NCBI GenBank assembly: GCA_022419385.1
Contig: JAJUBI010000006.1
Coordinates: 3,844,001 to 3,908,000 of the forward strand
Length of the DNA stretch: 64,000 nt
Direction of reading: 5' to 3'
From: Paraconiothyrium sp. Pb-2020
Lineage: Eukaryota; Ascomycota; Dothideomycetes; Pleosporales; Didymosphaeriaceae
A program made the translations under genes and the position numbers. The notes under the pieces were generated by a model. The model made no database searches, was not told where the DNA came from, and was given only the letters and a program-made list of their open reading frames with translations. Shown one piece after another: positions 54,481-63,294 of this stretch. Numbering within the stretch: position 1 is the stretch's first letter; the number at the start of each line of letters is the position of its first letter.

Positions 54481-57125
54481 CTAATACATATTATTCCCAC
54501 TCCCAGCACCCCACTGCCTTCCTCCACCCTCACTCTGTCCTTGCTGCCCATACGCTCCATATCCACCCTGCTGCTGCTGTCCATATCCTCCCTGCTGACT
54601 CTGATCATAATTCTCATACCCCTGCTGATACGCCGTCGGCACCGTATAACTCGGCTCTGCCCCATACCCATCAGAATACTGTCCCTGGTTGCCCCAACCT
54701 TCACCCCCTGCAGGGTGCGGCGCGTTGTACTCGGGAGCGCCACCGTGGTTGCCACCCGCATACGAGGATTGATAGGGCTGGAAGGATCCCCAGTCGTGCG
54801 TTGGCTGGGGCGATGGAGACGGTTGGTAGGGTGTCGAGTGCTCGTATGAGGACTGCGGCGCGGAGGGGTCGAAGTCGCCCGGCCCTTCGCGCTTGCCGCT
54901 GAACATGTTGAGCGCGGGGCTCAGCTTGTTGCCCAGACCACCTGGTAGATTTCCTGCGAGGCTGCCGAGGAAACCGCCACCGCTACTCGAATGCGTAGAT
55001 TGCTGTCCGTAGCTGCCGCTGGAGTGAGGTTGTTGATGTCCGCCGCTATGGGAGCCGCCTCCGTGGCTGTGGCTCGCGAACGAGGAGACGCCTGCGGCAC
55101 CATGGCCAGAACCGTGAGAGTGGTCATTGCCGCCGCTGTGGTTTTTGCCTGCTTTGACGCTCTCTGAGCTCAAGACTTGATTTAGATCCGCGCCGCGGTG
55201 GTTATGAGCCCACTTCTCGACGACCGAGAACATATTTCTGTGGATCTCGCTGTTGTTATTGCGGATGGCAGGGTGGTGAAAGACCTGCATGCAGTCGTCG
55301 AGAACCTGGTCGACAGGCACATCCGGGTGGTCGAATGCGTAGACCACGCGAGGTGCTACAAATTGCAGTATTGCAACTGCGACCTGACCGGCTGGTGCAT
55401 TGAGAACGTTGGAGAAGTGGTCCTTCGAGAGCATGCTGTGGGTCGGATCGGAGGAGTGAGGGTTGGTCCAGACTTCAAACTGGTGCTTAGCTGCAGAGTC
55501 GATGACCGTAGAGGAACCTTGCTTGAGGGATTCTGAGGCAGACTTGATGATTGGCATGACGAAAGGAGCCAGCAAGGACAGCACGAATAGAGTTACCCGC
55601 TCAGTGATCGTCTCAATGAGCTTCTCCAAACCAGGGATCTTCTCGATTATCGCAGAAATATTCCTGACTACTTTGTCTCGGAATTCCAATATTGGGTAGA
55701 TCTTGGGGATAATGGTTGCTGGATCCGTGTTTGTGCCAGGAATATTAGGTCCCGGTGGTCCACCGACAGATCCAGGCGGTGCATCGAAGGTGGGTGCGCC
55801 TTGGCCAGGGCCAGCTCTAGAGCTACTGTAGTCATCATAGCCTCCGCTTCGGTATCCGTGCCCTGAGTTGGCGGCAGCTTGCTGATCAGAAGCAGCTTGA
55901 AGCTGCTGAGCCTCCTTAATCAAGCCACTAGTCCCGGGAACCTTGCCAAGGTCGTTAATAAGGGCCGAGCAACTGCCTCCGCTGCCCTTGGTATTGCTCG
56001 TCAAGGCGTCCGATAGCGTGGTATTCATCTCGTCGACTTCAGATTGTGTGATATGGTCGGTCGCTTCACCAAGCACAGAGTGGAAGAAATCAACACCTCC
56101 AAACGTTCCGGTTACGAGCGGGTAGACATGTTTGCCATGGAGATTGATCTGGGTCTGGGTTCCAGTATGTGCGAACACATTCCTGTAACCTAGTTCTTGT
56201 AACGCGAGCTCAGTGTAATTTGTGTGAGCACCGAAATCCTCAAGGCAATGAAGACCTTGTCCAAGACAGCGAAGTGCTTCTGCAAGGTTCGCTTCATTGC
56301 CGCGCTCGCCGTTCGGCCCATGCGTATACATGCGACCGTAGTGGATTGCTCGAGAGAAGGAGAACTTGACGTAGCCTGCAGAAGTTGCCCAATTACCTCT
56401 TTCATTAGCAATATAGTTCTTCATCCCGGTCTCTGGATCGACAGCAAGCTCAATATCGGTAACGGGCCCACGCAGACGAGGGTCGAACTTCCTGGCATCC
56501 TGGTTATCGGCATAGTCTTTCGGGTTGTCGATGTGCTCTTCCGGCCTGTAAACACCAAGGCGGTCGGCGGTAACCTCGAATTCACCGGTCGCATATCCGA
56601 ATGACATGAAAGAAAGGATCCAGACGAGAACGCGAATGGTATCACTCTTGGCAGCTATTAGTCCGGCTATACGGCACACTTTGCAGATCCAACACTCACT
56701 TGAACTTTGGCCAAAGTTGCGGTATCTACAGCCTGTGTCTTCTTAGTGGGGCTTATATCAGCGAAGACACAGATACGGTACCTGCGAGTAGTCTCGGAGC
56801 CAGTTGCCAAAGTATACGCGCTAATACCAGATTAGCTTGTGTGCCTTTGGCTATACATTGTAGAGCAAACCTTGATCATCATAGACTTCCACTTGTGACC
56901 TTTCAAGCATGCGACCGTCGCGAGCATGTCCTCGATATCCCCATGGCGCCAGTTCTTGCCTTCGACAGCAGAGATTGATCTGGCCCGTTCGTTAGTGTAA
57001 TCCCTTGTCTTTTGATCGATGGTGGCTCACGCGATGTTGCCCGCGCCAAAAGCGTGCGCCCGTGCTGGTAACAGCACCAGCACCGTGAGGGCGATGAGCA
57101 GCACGTATTTTGTTTGGATTCCCAT
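54481..57125 (-). CDS. het-C: Het-C family heterokaryon incompatibility protein
   Basis: Five exons (57125-57031, 56979-56871, 56820-56782, 56732-56700, 56646-54481; introns of 49-53 nt) give 813 residues. A signal peptide (MGIQTKYVLLIALTVLVLLP) is followed by AFGAGNIASISAVEGKNWRH, RVYFGNWLRDYSQAVD and VQSDTIRVLVWILSFMSFGY. Then comes the Het-C core: VTADRLGVYRPEEHIDNPKD, AIHYGRMYTHGPNGERGNEA, and GQGLHCLEDFGAHTNYTELA. The C-terminal 300 residues are Gly/His/Ser/Gln/Tyr-rich and disordered, as in Neurospora Het-C. Het-C is an extracellular or membrane-associated glycine-rich protein whose allelic differences drive vegetative incompatibility in Neurospora; in other fungi it is a conserved single-copy gene. 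Confidence 0.94.
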
Positions 57126-57612
57126 AGCGAGAGTGGTGAGAGAGTGTAGTGGAGAAGAGAAGATAGGAAGCAAGAAAGAGCCCTTGCTAATAAAGTTATG
57201 GGTCACTTGCGCCTGCCAGTCAGCTGTACGTGACGGGTTAGGCTCAAGGGCTATGACGCCACAGGGCTTCAATTGTAGTCGCGGGCCTCAGCACTCCCGG
57301 CGCCTTTCACCAGGCTTCGTCCTCCTTTACAGCGATTGCGCGTCCTCCAGAGGCTATTGCTTGGTACGCAATTGTTCAGCGCCTCAATATTGCGAGGCTG
57401 TGCGAACGCTGCCCGTCATGCGCCACGGTTGCCCCACCTAGCGGGTCCATCGCAGCTGAGGATCATGTTCCTGCAGTGTGTGAGCCCAAGCGCGGGGCAC
57501 ACTAGAACTGCAACGGCAAATATCACACAAGATGTATCACCATTTGAAACAAGGTCAATAATTTGCGCTTCCTGTTAATTTCAGAATGTTGGGTGGTCAT
57601 ATTTTCTACCCA
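57126..57612. other. Intergenic, upstream of Het-C
   Basis: 487 bases between the Het-C start and the 3' end of the UstYa-family gene. No coding feature; serves as the Het-C promoter. Confidence 0.45.
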
Positions 57613-58734
57613 CTACAGGTTCGAGTCTTGCTCCAAGGGCAACCCCAAACCTCCTTCCGAAACCGGTTTATGATTCGGGTTATCATACCCCCAATACTCA
57701 TAATACTTATCCGCAGCGGGTAGCTGCTTGATACCTGGCTTATCAGCCTCAGGCTGCTTCATCACTTCGATGTACTTGTCCATGTCGATCGTGTTTTCTC
57801 TGCGCCAGTCGGTGAACTTGTCGAAGTTATGGCACTTCTTGTTAATGGACCTATGAGACCGTGTGAGCTACGAACGAGAAAAAGAAGTGGATCAGAGAGA
57901 TTAGAGAGATTGTGACGTACATGTCTGCGAAAGGATACGCCTGTGTGTACATCCAGACCAGGGGTATCATGTCCAGATTTCCAGAGCATTGGATTGTTTG
58001 GAGCAGGATGTCGAAGCAGTGGTTCATGTGCAACTCTCGCTGCATGACTCTGTCCGCTCGCGCTTGGCTCATGTTGTCTGTTTGTCACGAAACGTTAGTC
58101 ATGATCTCTTCTCGCCCTTGGGAAGCCATCGCTTGAACTCACAATACCCTCCATACACGACCTTCCGCAACGAGTTCAGACAGTGCAATTGATGGTAAAC
58201 ATCAAATATTGCTGCATACGCATTGTCCCCCAAGCCCCAGTCTTTGTCTTCGAGCTTGGCCACGGTCGTGTAGTCCTTGCCCATCTTGGTGATTTCCTCG
58301 CGGGTGACAGGATAAACACGCGTCAACTCCCAATCCTCCCAGATCTTGTCGTCCGCGGGATTTGGCTGATGCCGCATGATACTACCACCTTCTTGTGGTG
58401 GGTAGAAAGTTCCATTGATCGTCACATCCTCAAACTCTACGGTGTATCTGTCGTATAAAGGACTGTAACCGGATACTCTTCGGAGAGCCGCATTGCGCAC
58501 TAGGTAATGGTTGTAGAACCACGCTCCAAAGAGGCTGACTGAGATGAGGACGGCGGAGAGGTTTATGAGGGAGACAAGTATGAGTGCTCGTCGGGATATT
58601 ATGAAGTGTTTGTCGCCCTTTGTGTGAGCCCCGCTGATGAAGCCTTTCGTCTCGTCTTCGTCTGATTCAGAGGTAGAGTCGCGATTTGCGCCCGAGGCCA
58701 CTGGCCTGTATTCGAATTTCTCTAACCACTTCAT
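57613..58734 (-). CDS. UstYa-family (DUF3328) membrane protein, candidate peptide-cyclising oxidase
   Basis: Three exons (58734-58143, 58077-57921, 57850-57613; introns of 65 and 70 nt) give 328 residues. A cytosolic N-terminus is followed by one membrane helix (about 50-72: LILVSLINLSAVLISVSLFG). The two hallmark motifs of the UstYa family are present: HQLHC (181-185, in VYHQLHCLNSLRK) and HMNHC (214-218, in ELHMNHCFDILLQTIQC). The first and second exons must be joined to bring them together. Family members act in the secretory path and carry out oxidative cyclisation of ribosomal peptides (ustiloxin, asperipin), halogenation or related steps in fungal clusters. The C-terminal 80 residues after KKCHNFDKF are family-specific. 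It lies 1.2 kb from, and divergent to, the Kex2-repeat precursor gene. Confidence 0.92.
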
Positions 58735-59579
58735 AATTGTGGCAAGGACTCAGAGATGGGAGTACAATCGGAAATCGTCAGCTCAGAGTCAAATGTTGCG
58801 AGCGGTTGTAAGCGAGGCTGAGAGCAGCGTCATTTGGAGTAAACCGAGGGCCACCGTACGAGGTAAGGTCCTGAATATCATTAGGCATCGCGTGCTTCCG
58901 TGCGTTGACGCTGTAGATAACGCTAGCGTAGTCGAACTGCATCGGGGTGGTTCCTCTAGATCCTGCGATGATGCCCATCTTCCATTATTGGCTTAAAGTC
59001 TCTTTATCCTACGTTCCGCTACACTTCCGCTAACAAGAGTTTACATGTTCACTGGGGCCGATATGAGATCTGACGTAGAGACACCTTCCTACACAGGTAA
59101 ATGTGGATGCACTAACTTACACCGCGTTGGTGTAAGCGCACAAATTACCTGCCTGATTTGGCCAGGTCGCAGCACGTCAACTTGTAAGATCTCACATACG
59201 ACACATAGTATAGCTGCTAAAGCGTTCAATGCTTGTCAAGAATCAAGATCAAGATGACCAATCCACCTATGGGAGTCAGCACGCCATTGTCAGTAATAGC
59301 TATCCGCCTACTGGCTTGCTCTCGAACGACCTGGCCTATGAAAGTCGACTCGCCCGAGATGCGAGCGAAGCACCGTATATTTGACTCCTTCACGATCGCC
59401 AAGCGGTGAGTTCAAACCTAGTGTACGCACATCTCATAGGTTCTCGTTGCCTTGAAGGATGCTGTTGAAACACTTGCACTTTCTAGCTCTGGTATAGTAC
59501 ACCAACGCTGCTGATCGCCGGACATGCTACAGCGTTGTTAGCGGCCGCATGCCCCTCAGTGGGCGGCAGCGATATCACA

Positions 59580-59621
59580 TCGCGTGCTTGCGATACTTGC
59601 AACCGTAGAAAGCCGAAGCGG
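59580..59621 (+). other. Possible remnant of a Zn2Cys6 zinc-cluster motif
   Basis: A plus-strand frame reads SRACDTCNRRKPKR, like the first half of a Zn2Cys6 binuclear cluster (ACDxCRxRKxKC), but the third cysteine position is Arg and the second half is missing. The frame (59535-59744) is only 69 residues. It may be a relic of a regulator or chance. Confidence 0.2.
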
Positions 59622-59836
59622 CTGGGGCTGGTTTATCCACCATTGGATGGCACATCTCACCCAGCCGATCTCGAGATACTGTTATGTCTCCGTCCGTATG
59701 GGGTTATGCGGGCCTTCCATGTCATGACTATAGAATCCTACTGACGTAAGAGGAACAGCCGTCATGTGGTCGGTCCAGCTTCGGTATGATAACGAACTCC
59801 TGTGGGTATTGCCGGTGCCGCCCATCTTGAACGTTG

Positions 59837-59843
59837 TATATAA
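59837..59843 (+). promoter_or_regulatory. TATA box (TATATAA) of the precursor gene
   Basis: TATATAA lies 94 bp upstream of the precursor ATG, a normal distance for a fungal TATA promoter with a short leader. It suggests regulated expression. Confidence 0.5.
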
Positions 59844-59930
59844 GTGAAAACCCACCCTCTACTAGTTCGTCAGCCATCAGGTCACGCCACATCCGCACTC
59901 TTGTTCATCCAGCTCTTCCTTCATCATAAG

Positions 59931-60822
59931 ATGCGTTTCATTGAAGCCCTCAGCGCTGCAGCGCTCCTTTCTGCCCTTGGAGCTGCTGCTCCTGTCGCCA
60001 AGAACGAGAAGAGGTCCGAATTCGCCCCCTGGTACCGTGCTACGAATATCCTGCCTGCCAGTGATGACAAGCGCTCTGTCGACAAGGTAGATCATCCCAA
60101 GCAATCCGAGCTATTGTATCACATAGTGAACCTGTTTGTGAGCTGACGATAACGCAAAGCGTTCTGCTGAAGCAGAGAAGCGCACTGAATTCGCCCCTTG
60201 GTACCGTGCGACAAACATCCTTCCGGCCAGCGATGACAAGAAGCGTGATGTTGAAGAAAAGCGCACAGAATTCGCACCCTGGTACCGCGCGACCAATATC
60301 TTGCCTGCTAGCGATGACAAGAAGCGTGACGTCGAGGAGAAGCGTACGGAGTTCGCGCCGTGGTACCGCGCGACTAACATTCTCCCTGCAAGCGATGAAA
60401 AGAAACGCGGCATCGAGGAGAAGCGCACAGAGTTTGCCCCATGGTACCGCGCAACAAACATCCTTCCGGCCAGTGACGAGAAGCGCGAAGTCAAAGAGAA
60501 GCGCACAGAGTTCGCTCCTTGGTACCGTGCGACTAATATCTTGCCTGCTAGCGATGACAAGAAGCGCGACGTAGAGGAGAAGCGTACGGAATTCGCCCCA
60601 TGGTACCGTGCCACGAACATCCTTCCAGCGAGCGATGACAAGAAGCGTGACGTGGAAGCACCTGAAGAGAAGCGTACGGAATTTGCTCCCTGGTACCGCG
60701 CGACGAACATTCTTCCAGCGAGCGACGAGAAGCGTGACATTCAAGCACCCGAGGAGAAGCGCACTGAGTTCGCGCCCTGGTACCGCGCGACAAACATCCT
60801 TCCTGCTAATGACGACGAATGA
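59931..60822 (+). CDS. Secreted Kex2-processed repeat precursor, nine copies of one peptide (candidate RiPP precursor)
   Basis: Two exons (59931-60086 and 60160-60822; 73-nt intron, phase 0) give 272 residues. A signal peptide (MRFIEALSAAALLSALGAAA) is followed by PVAKNEKR and nine copies of (S/T)EFAPWYRATNILPA(S/N)D. The units are separated by spacers such as DKKRDVEEKR, so every copy is bounded by Lys-Arg, the Kex2 site; the last ends at the stop. The first copy is in exon 1, the other eight in exon 2, and splicing keeps the register (DKRSVDK/RSAEAEKR). Secretory Kex2 cleavage and carboxypeptidase trimming would release an 18-mer or so. This is the design of ustiloxin, phomopsin and epichloecyclin precursors, and also of pheromone precursors. 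The core has Phe, Trp and Tyr for possible side-chain crosslinking and no Cys. The adjacent UstYa gene favours a cyclic RiPP. I know no described peptide with this core. Confidence 0.9.
60015..60819 (+). repeat. Nine coding tandem repeats of the precursor core
   Basis: Copies start (first residue of each core) at 60015, 60184, 60265, 60346, 60427, 60505, 60586, 60676 and 60763. Spacing in exon 2 is 81, 81, 81, 78, 81, 90 and 87 nt; the longer units carry an extra Ala-Pro-Glu in the spacer. The 73-nt intron lies between copies 1 and 2. The core peptide is essentially invariant while its codons vary at third positions. Confidence 0.95.
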
Positions 60823-61738
60823 TTCGTAGTCAGCAGGATTCCTTGGCCGGCGCTCGCACGACTGATAAATGCAAACCACGTCAAAACTCCAGCAAACTAT
60901 CGAGGCAATGTTGGTTGAGTTGTACTGATGTGCGTCCATACTGTCTAGTAGCAGCCAACTAGTCGTAGTGTCGATACAGATTGTCTCGTATGCGAGCGCT
61001 TTCTGGCGAGGAATTATGTAAGCGTCTCCATGATAACTCCTTCTGGGTATACAGATGACCACTCTTTTGTACCGTTCATATTCCACGAGCTCGCTGTTGG
61101 TATGCATCGGAGGTTGCGACTTAGATGTGGTTGGAATATGCTACATCGCATTGGTATACCATTGCTACATTATGTTAGCTCAATCAAATGATTCCCATGA
61201 ATGTTACGTAGATCGCATGTTGTTGTTTTTAGCAATAAGCGAGACTGCGCGTTATTGAGCCTCAGTGCGCTGCTTGGAAACCATCCATCAGCTTGATCTA
61301 AGCATCTTCGACTTGGGATTAGTTTAATAGGCTTTGTGGCTTTTGAGGCACCTGTGTCGATTGTCCAAGAACAGCTCGAAGCGTCATCTGTAGATGTTGT
61401 GTTGCAGTGCTGTTGAGATGTTCGCCAACAGTCGTAGGAATCGCGTGACTGTTGAGGGGTCGGTGTGCCCCACGCCGGGAGCGCCATTCATGCACTGCGC
61501 CGAGCGTCATCGCACACGGTTTATCAGATAAGATGACCTGGATCACCGACATACATCCGAAACACTGGTGAATTGATTTGCACGTGTAGGGTGGAGACAA
61601 TGGAGGAAGATTCCGGGAGATATGGTGACGTCGGTACTCCAGGGTCCGTGTGCCGACCTCGGCAGGGAAAAAGCAGTGACACTTTGTGAACGAGAGCTTG
61701 ACCTCAAACATCCTCATCGTACATCCTTATCCTCATTC
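60823..61738. other. Intergenic, no gene seen
   Basis: About 916 bases between the precursor and the SAM carrier. A long minus-strand frame (60040-61107) is an antisense shadow of the repeats. Otherwise nothing recognised; the right end is the carrier promoter. Confidence 0.5.
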
Positions 61739-62891
61739 ATGGCCGGCAATACCAACAGTGACATCCTGCTAGCCGGCGCAATCGCAGCGTTCACTGTCGA
61801 TCTTCTTGTATATCCACTAGATACTCTAAAAACACGGATACAGTCTCCCAAATATGCAAAGTTATATACCAATGCTGCGACTCAGAAGCCGAACCCGGCC
61901 TTGTTCCGTGGCCTGTATCAAGGGGTGGGAAGCGTCATCATAGCAACACTGCCTTCGTGTAAAGACTCAATTCCATCCAAGCGAACTTCGACCACGAAGT
62001 AGCGTGATTGAAAGAAAGTTCATCGCTGACGTTTGTACAGCAGGAGCATTCTTTACAACGTATGAACGTACGAAGGCGTTGTTCAATCACATAAACCCTT
62101 CAACCTCAACACATCCCAATGGTCTAATCCCAACACCCATTGTGCATGCTGGCGCATCTTCAATTGCTGAATTGGTCTCGTGCGCGATCCTTACTCCGGC
62201 TGAGGTCATCAAGCAAAATGCGCAGATGGTCTCGGCAGGCTCATCCACAAACGCTACCGTTCAGACACTTGCAAAGTTCAGATCAAATCCGTTAGCGTTA
62301 TGGAGAGGCTATACCGCGCTAGCAGGAAGGAACCTCCCTTTCACGGCTTTGCAGTTTCCCATGTTTGAGAAAATGAAAGAGGCTATCAAGAACTATCGCG
62401 ACCGCGCGGGCATAAGGACTGGTACGATCCTTGAGAGCGGTATGATCACGGCTGTCAGTGCGGGAGCTGCAGGCTCACTTGCGGCTGTCGTTACGACGCC
62501 TATCGATGTGGTCAAGACCAGAATTATGCTCTCTGCCGCCGATGACGCGGTTCAGGAAGTCTCGTCGCAGCAGAAGACCGCTAAAGCGAACACAGAGGGC
62601 TTAGTGGATGCTTTCGGTAAGACTGTCGAGTCTTCGAAGGCTACAGCAAAGAGCGCTGTGAAGAATCTAAACCCACTGGTCAGCTCAGAGCAAAAGGGGA
62701 AAAAGAGTGCGTGGAAAATTGGGCAAGAAATTGTACATGAGAAGGGTTTCAAAGGACTGTGGAGGGGTGGTGCATTAAGAGGAGTATGGACATTTATAGG
62801 GAGCGGATTATATCTAGGTGTTTATGAGAGCGGAAGGATCTATCTAGCCAGTAGGAGAGGAGAGCACGTAAACGAGGCAGATTTGACATGA
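61739..62891 (+). CDS. Mitochondrial carrier, S-adenosylmethionine transporter type (Pet8/SAMC-like)
   Basis: Two exons (61739-61958 and 62041-62891; 82-nt intron) give 356 residues. It starts MAGNTNSDILLAGAIAAFTV. The three carrier repeats show the signature PxDxxKxR: VYPLDTLKTRIQSPKYAK, ILTPAEVIKQNAQM and VTTPIDVVKTRIMLSA. The first repeat ends GLYQGVGSVIIATLPSSGAF followed by FTTYERTK, a hallmark of SAM carriers (Pet8 in yeast), completed by the splice junction. A Lys/Ser-rich insertion (about residues 255-295) lies in the third repeat before KGFKGLWRGGALRGVW. It would bring S-adenosylmethionine into mitochondria in exchange for S-adenosylhomocysteine. It is next to the peptide-precursor gene, but I see no functional link. 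Confidence 0.9.
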
Positions 62892-63294
62892 GATAGATTG
62901 CAAGTGTGTGATATACTGCAGACAAGTTGGAATAGAAGGTATGTTGCGTGTCACAGATGAGACACATGGCCTATTGCGATGCAAATTTTGGTTTCATTGA
63001 CGTTGCTTACGAGTTTAGGACACAGCGTCGTAAATACTGGCGCAGACACGAATCGAACTGGACTTTGTCGGTCCGGCTGTGTTAGTCAAAGCTACCCTCA
63101 CTATTCCCACGTGGCCAACAACGTCTTCACTGGCTTTTGCGCCACAGTGCCGGTCACCTAGACAACACAACCATTAGCCACATACGCGTGCTTTGCACTG
63201 CGTTTGTCAAAAGACCGTTTCTCGATTATACAACATACAACCCACAACTGCACGCTTAGACCGCCTCAACCCTTACGACTCTGCCGTAACCACC
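62892..63294. other. Intergenic, promoter of the last gene
   Basis: About 400 bases. A minus-strand stretch near 63038-63120 has a tRNA-like internal box but does not fold as a tRNA (see rejected). No gene called. Confidence 0.45.

Larger units (their letters stand above)
58735..59930. other. Intergenic between the UstYa-family gene and the repeat precursor
   Basis: About 1.2 kb, holding both divergent promoters. No intact gene seen. It includes a possible zinc-cluster relic (59580-59621) and a TATA box (59837-59843). Confidence 0.5.

Noticed and set aside
60181..60819. Regularly spaced direct repeats that might look like a CRISPR or satellite array
   Set aside because: The repeats are coding, their period is a multiple of three, and variation is concentrated at synonymous sites. 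This is a peptide array in a eukaryotic gene.
59931..60822. Reading the repeat precursor as an alpha-type mating pheromone
   Set aside because: Not excluded, but the core lacks the W...PGQ pattern and the paired Cys of filamentous ascomycete alpha-pheromones, and a UstYa gene sits beside it. RiPP precursor is the better call.
60040..61107. Long minus-strand frame (355 residues) with repeated VCRAVPG/EFxALLL pattern
   Set aside because: It is the antisense shadow of the nine plus-strand repeats. The plus strand has the signal peptide, perfect Lys-Arg spacing, third-position codon drift and a clean intron.
61739..62891. SAM carrier as a member of the peptide cluster
   Set aside because: It is a conserved mitochondrial housekeeping transporter; no methyltransferase is present and nothing ties it to peptide maturation beyond proximity.
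63038..63120. tRNA-like box GTTCGATTC on the minus strand with an upstream TGGCCACGTGG
   Set aside because: The T-arm and acceptor stems do not pair, and position 14 of the D-arm is wrong. At most a degenerate remnant; not called as a tRNA.
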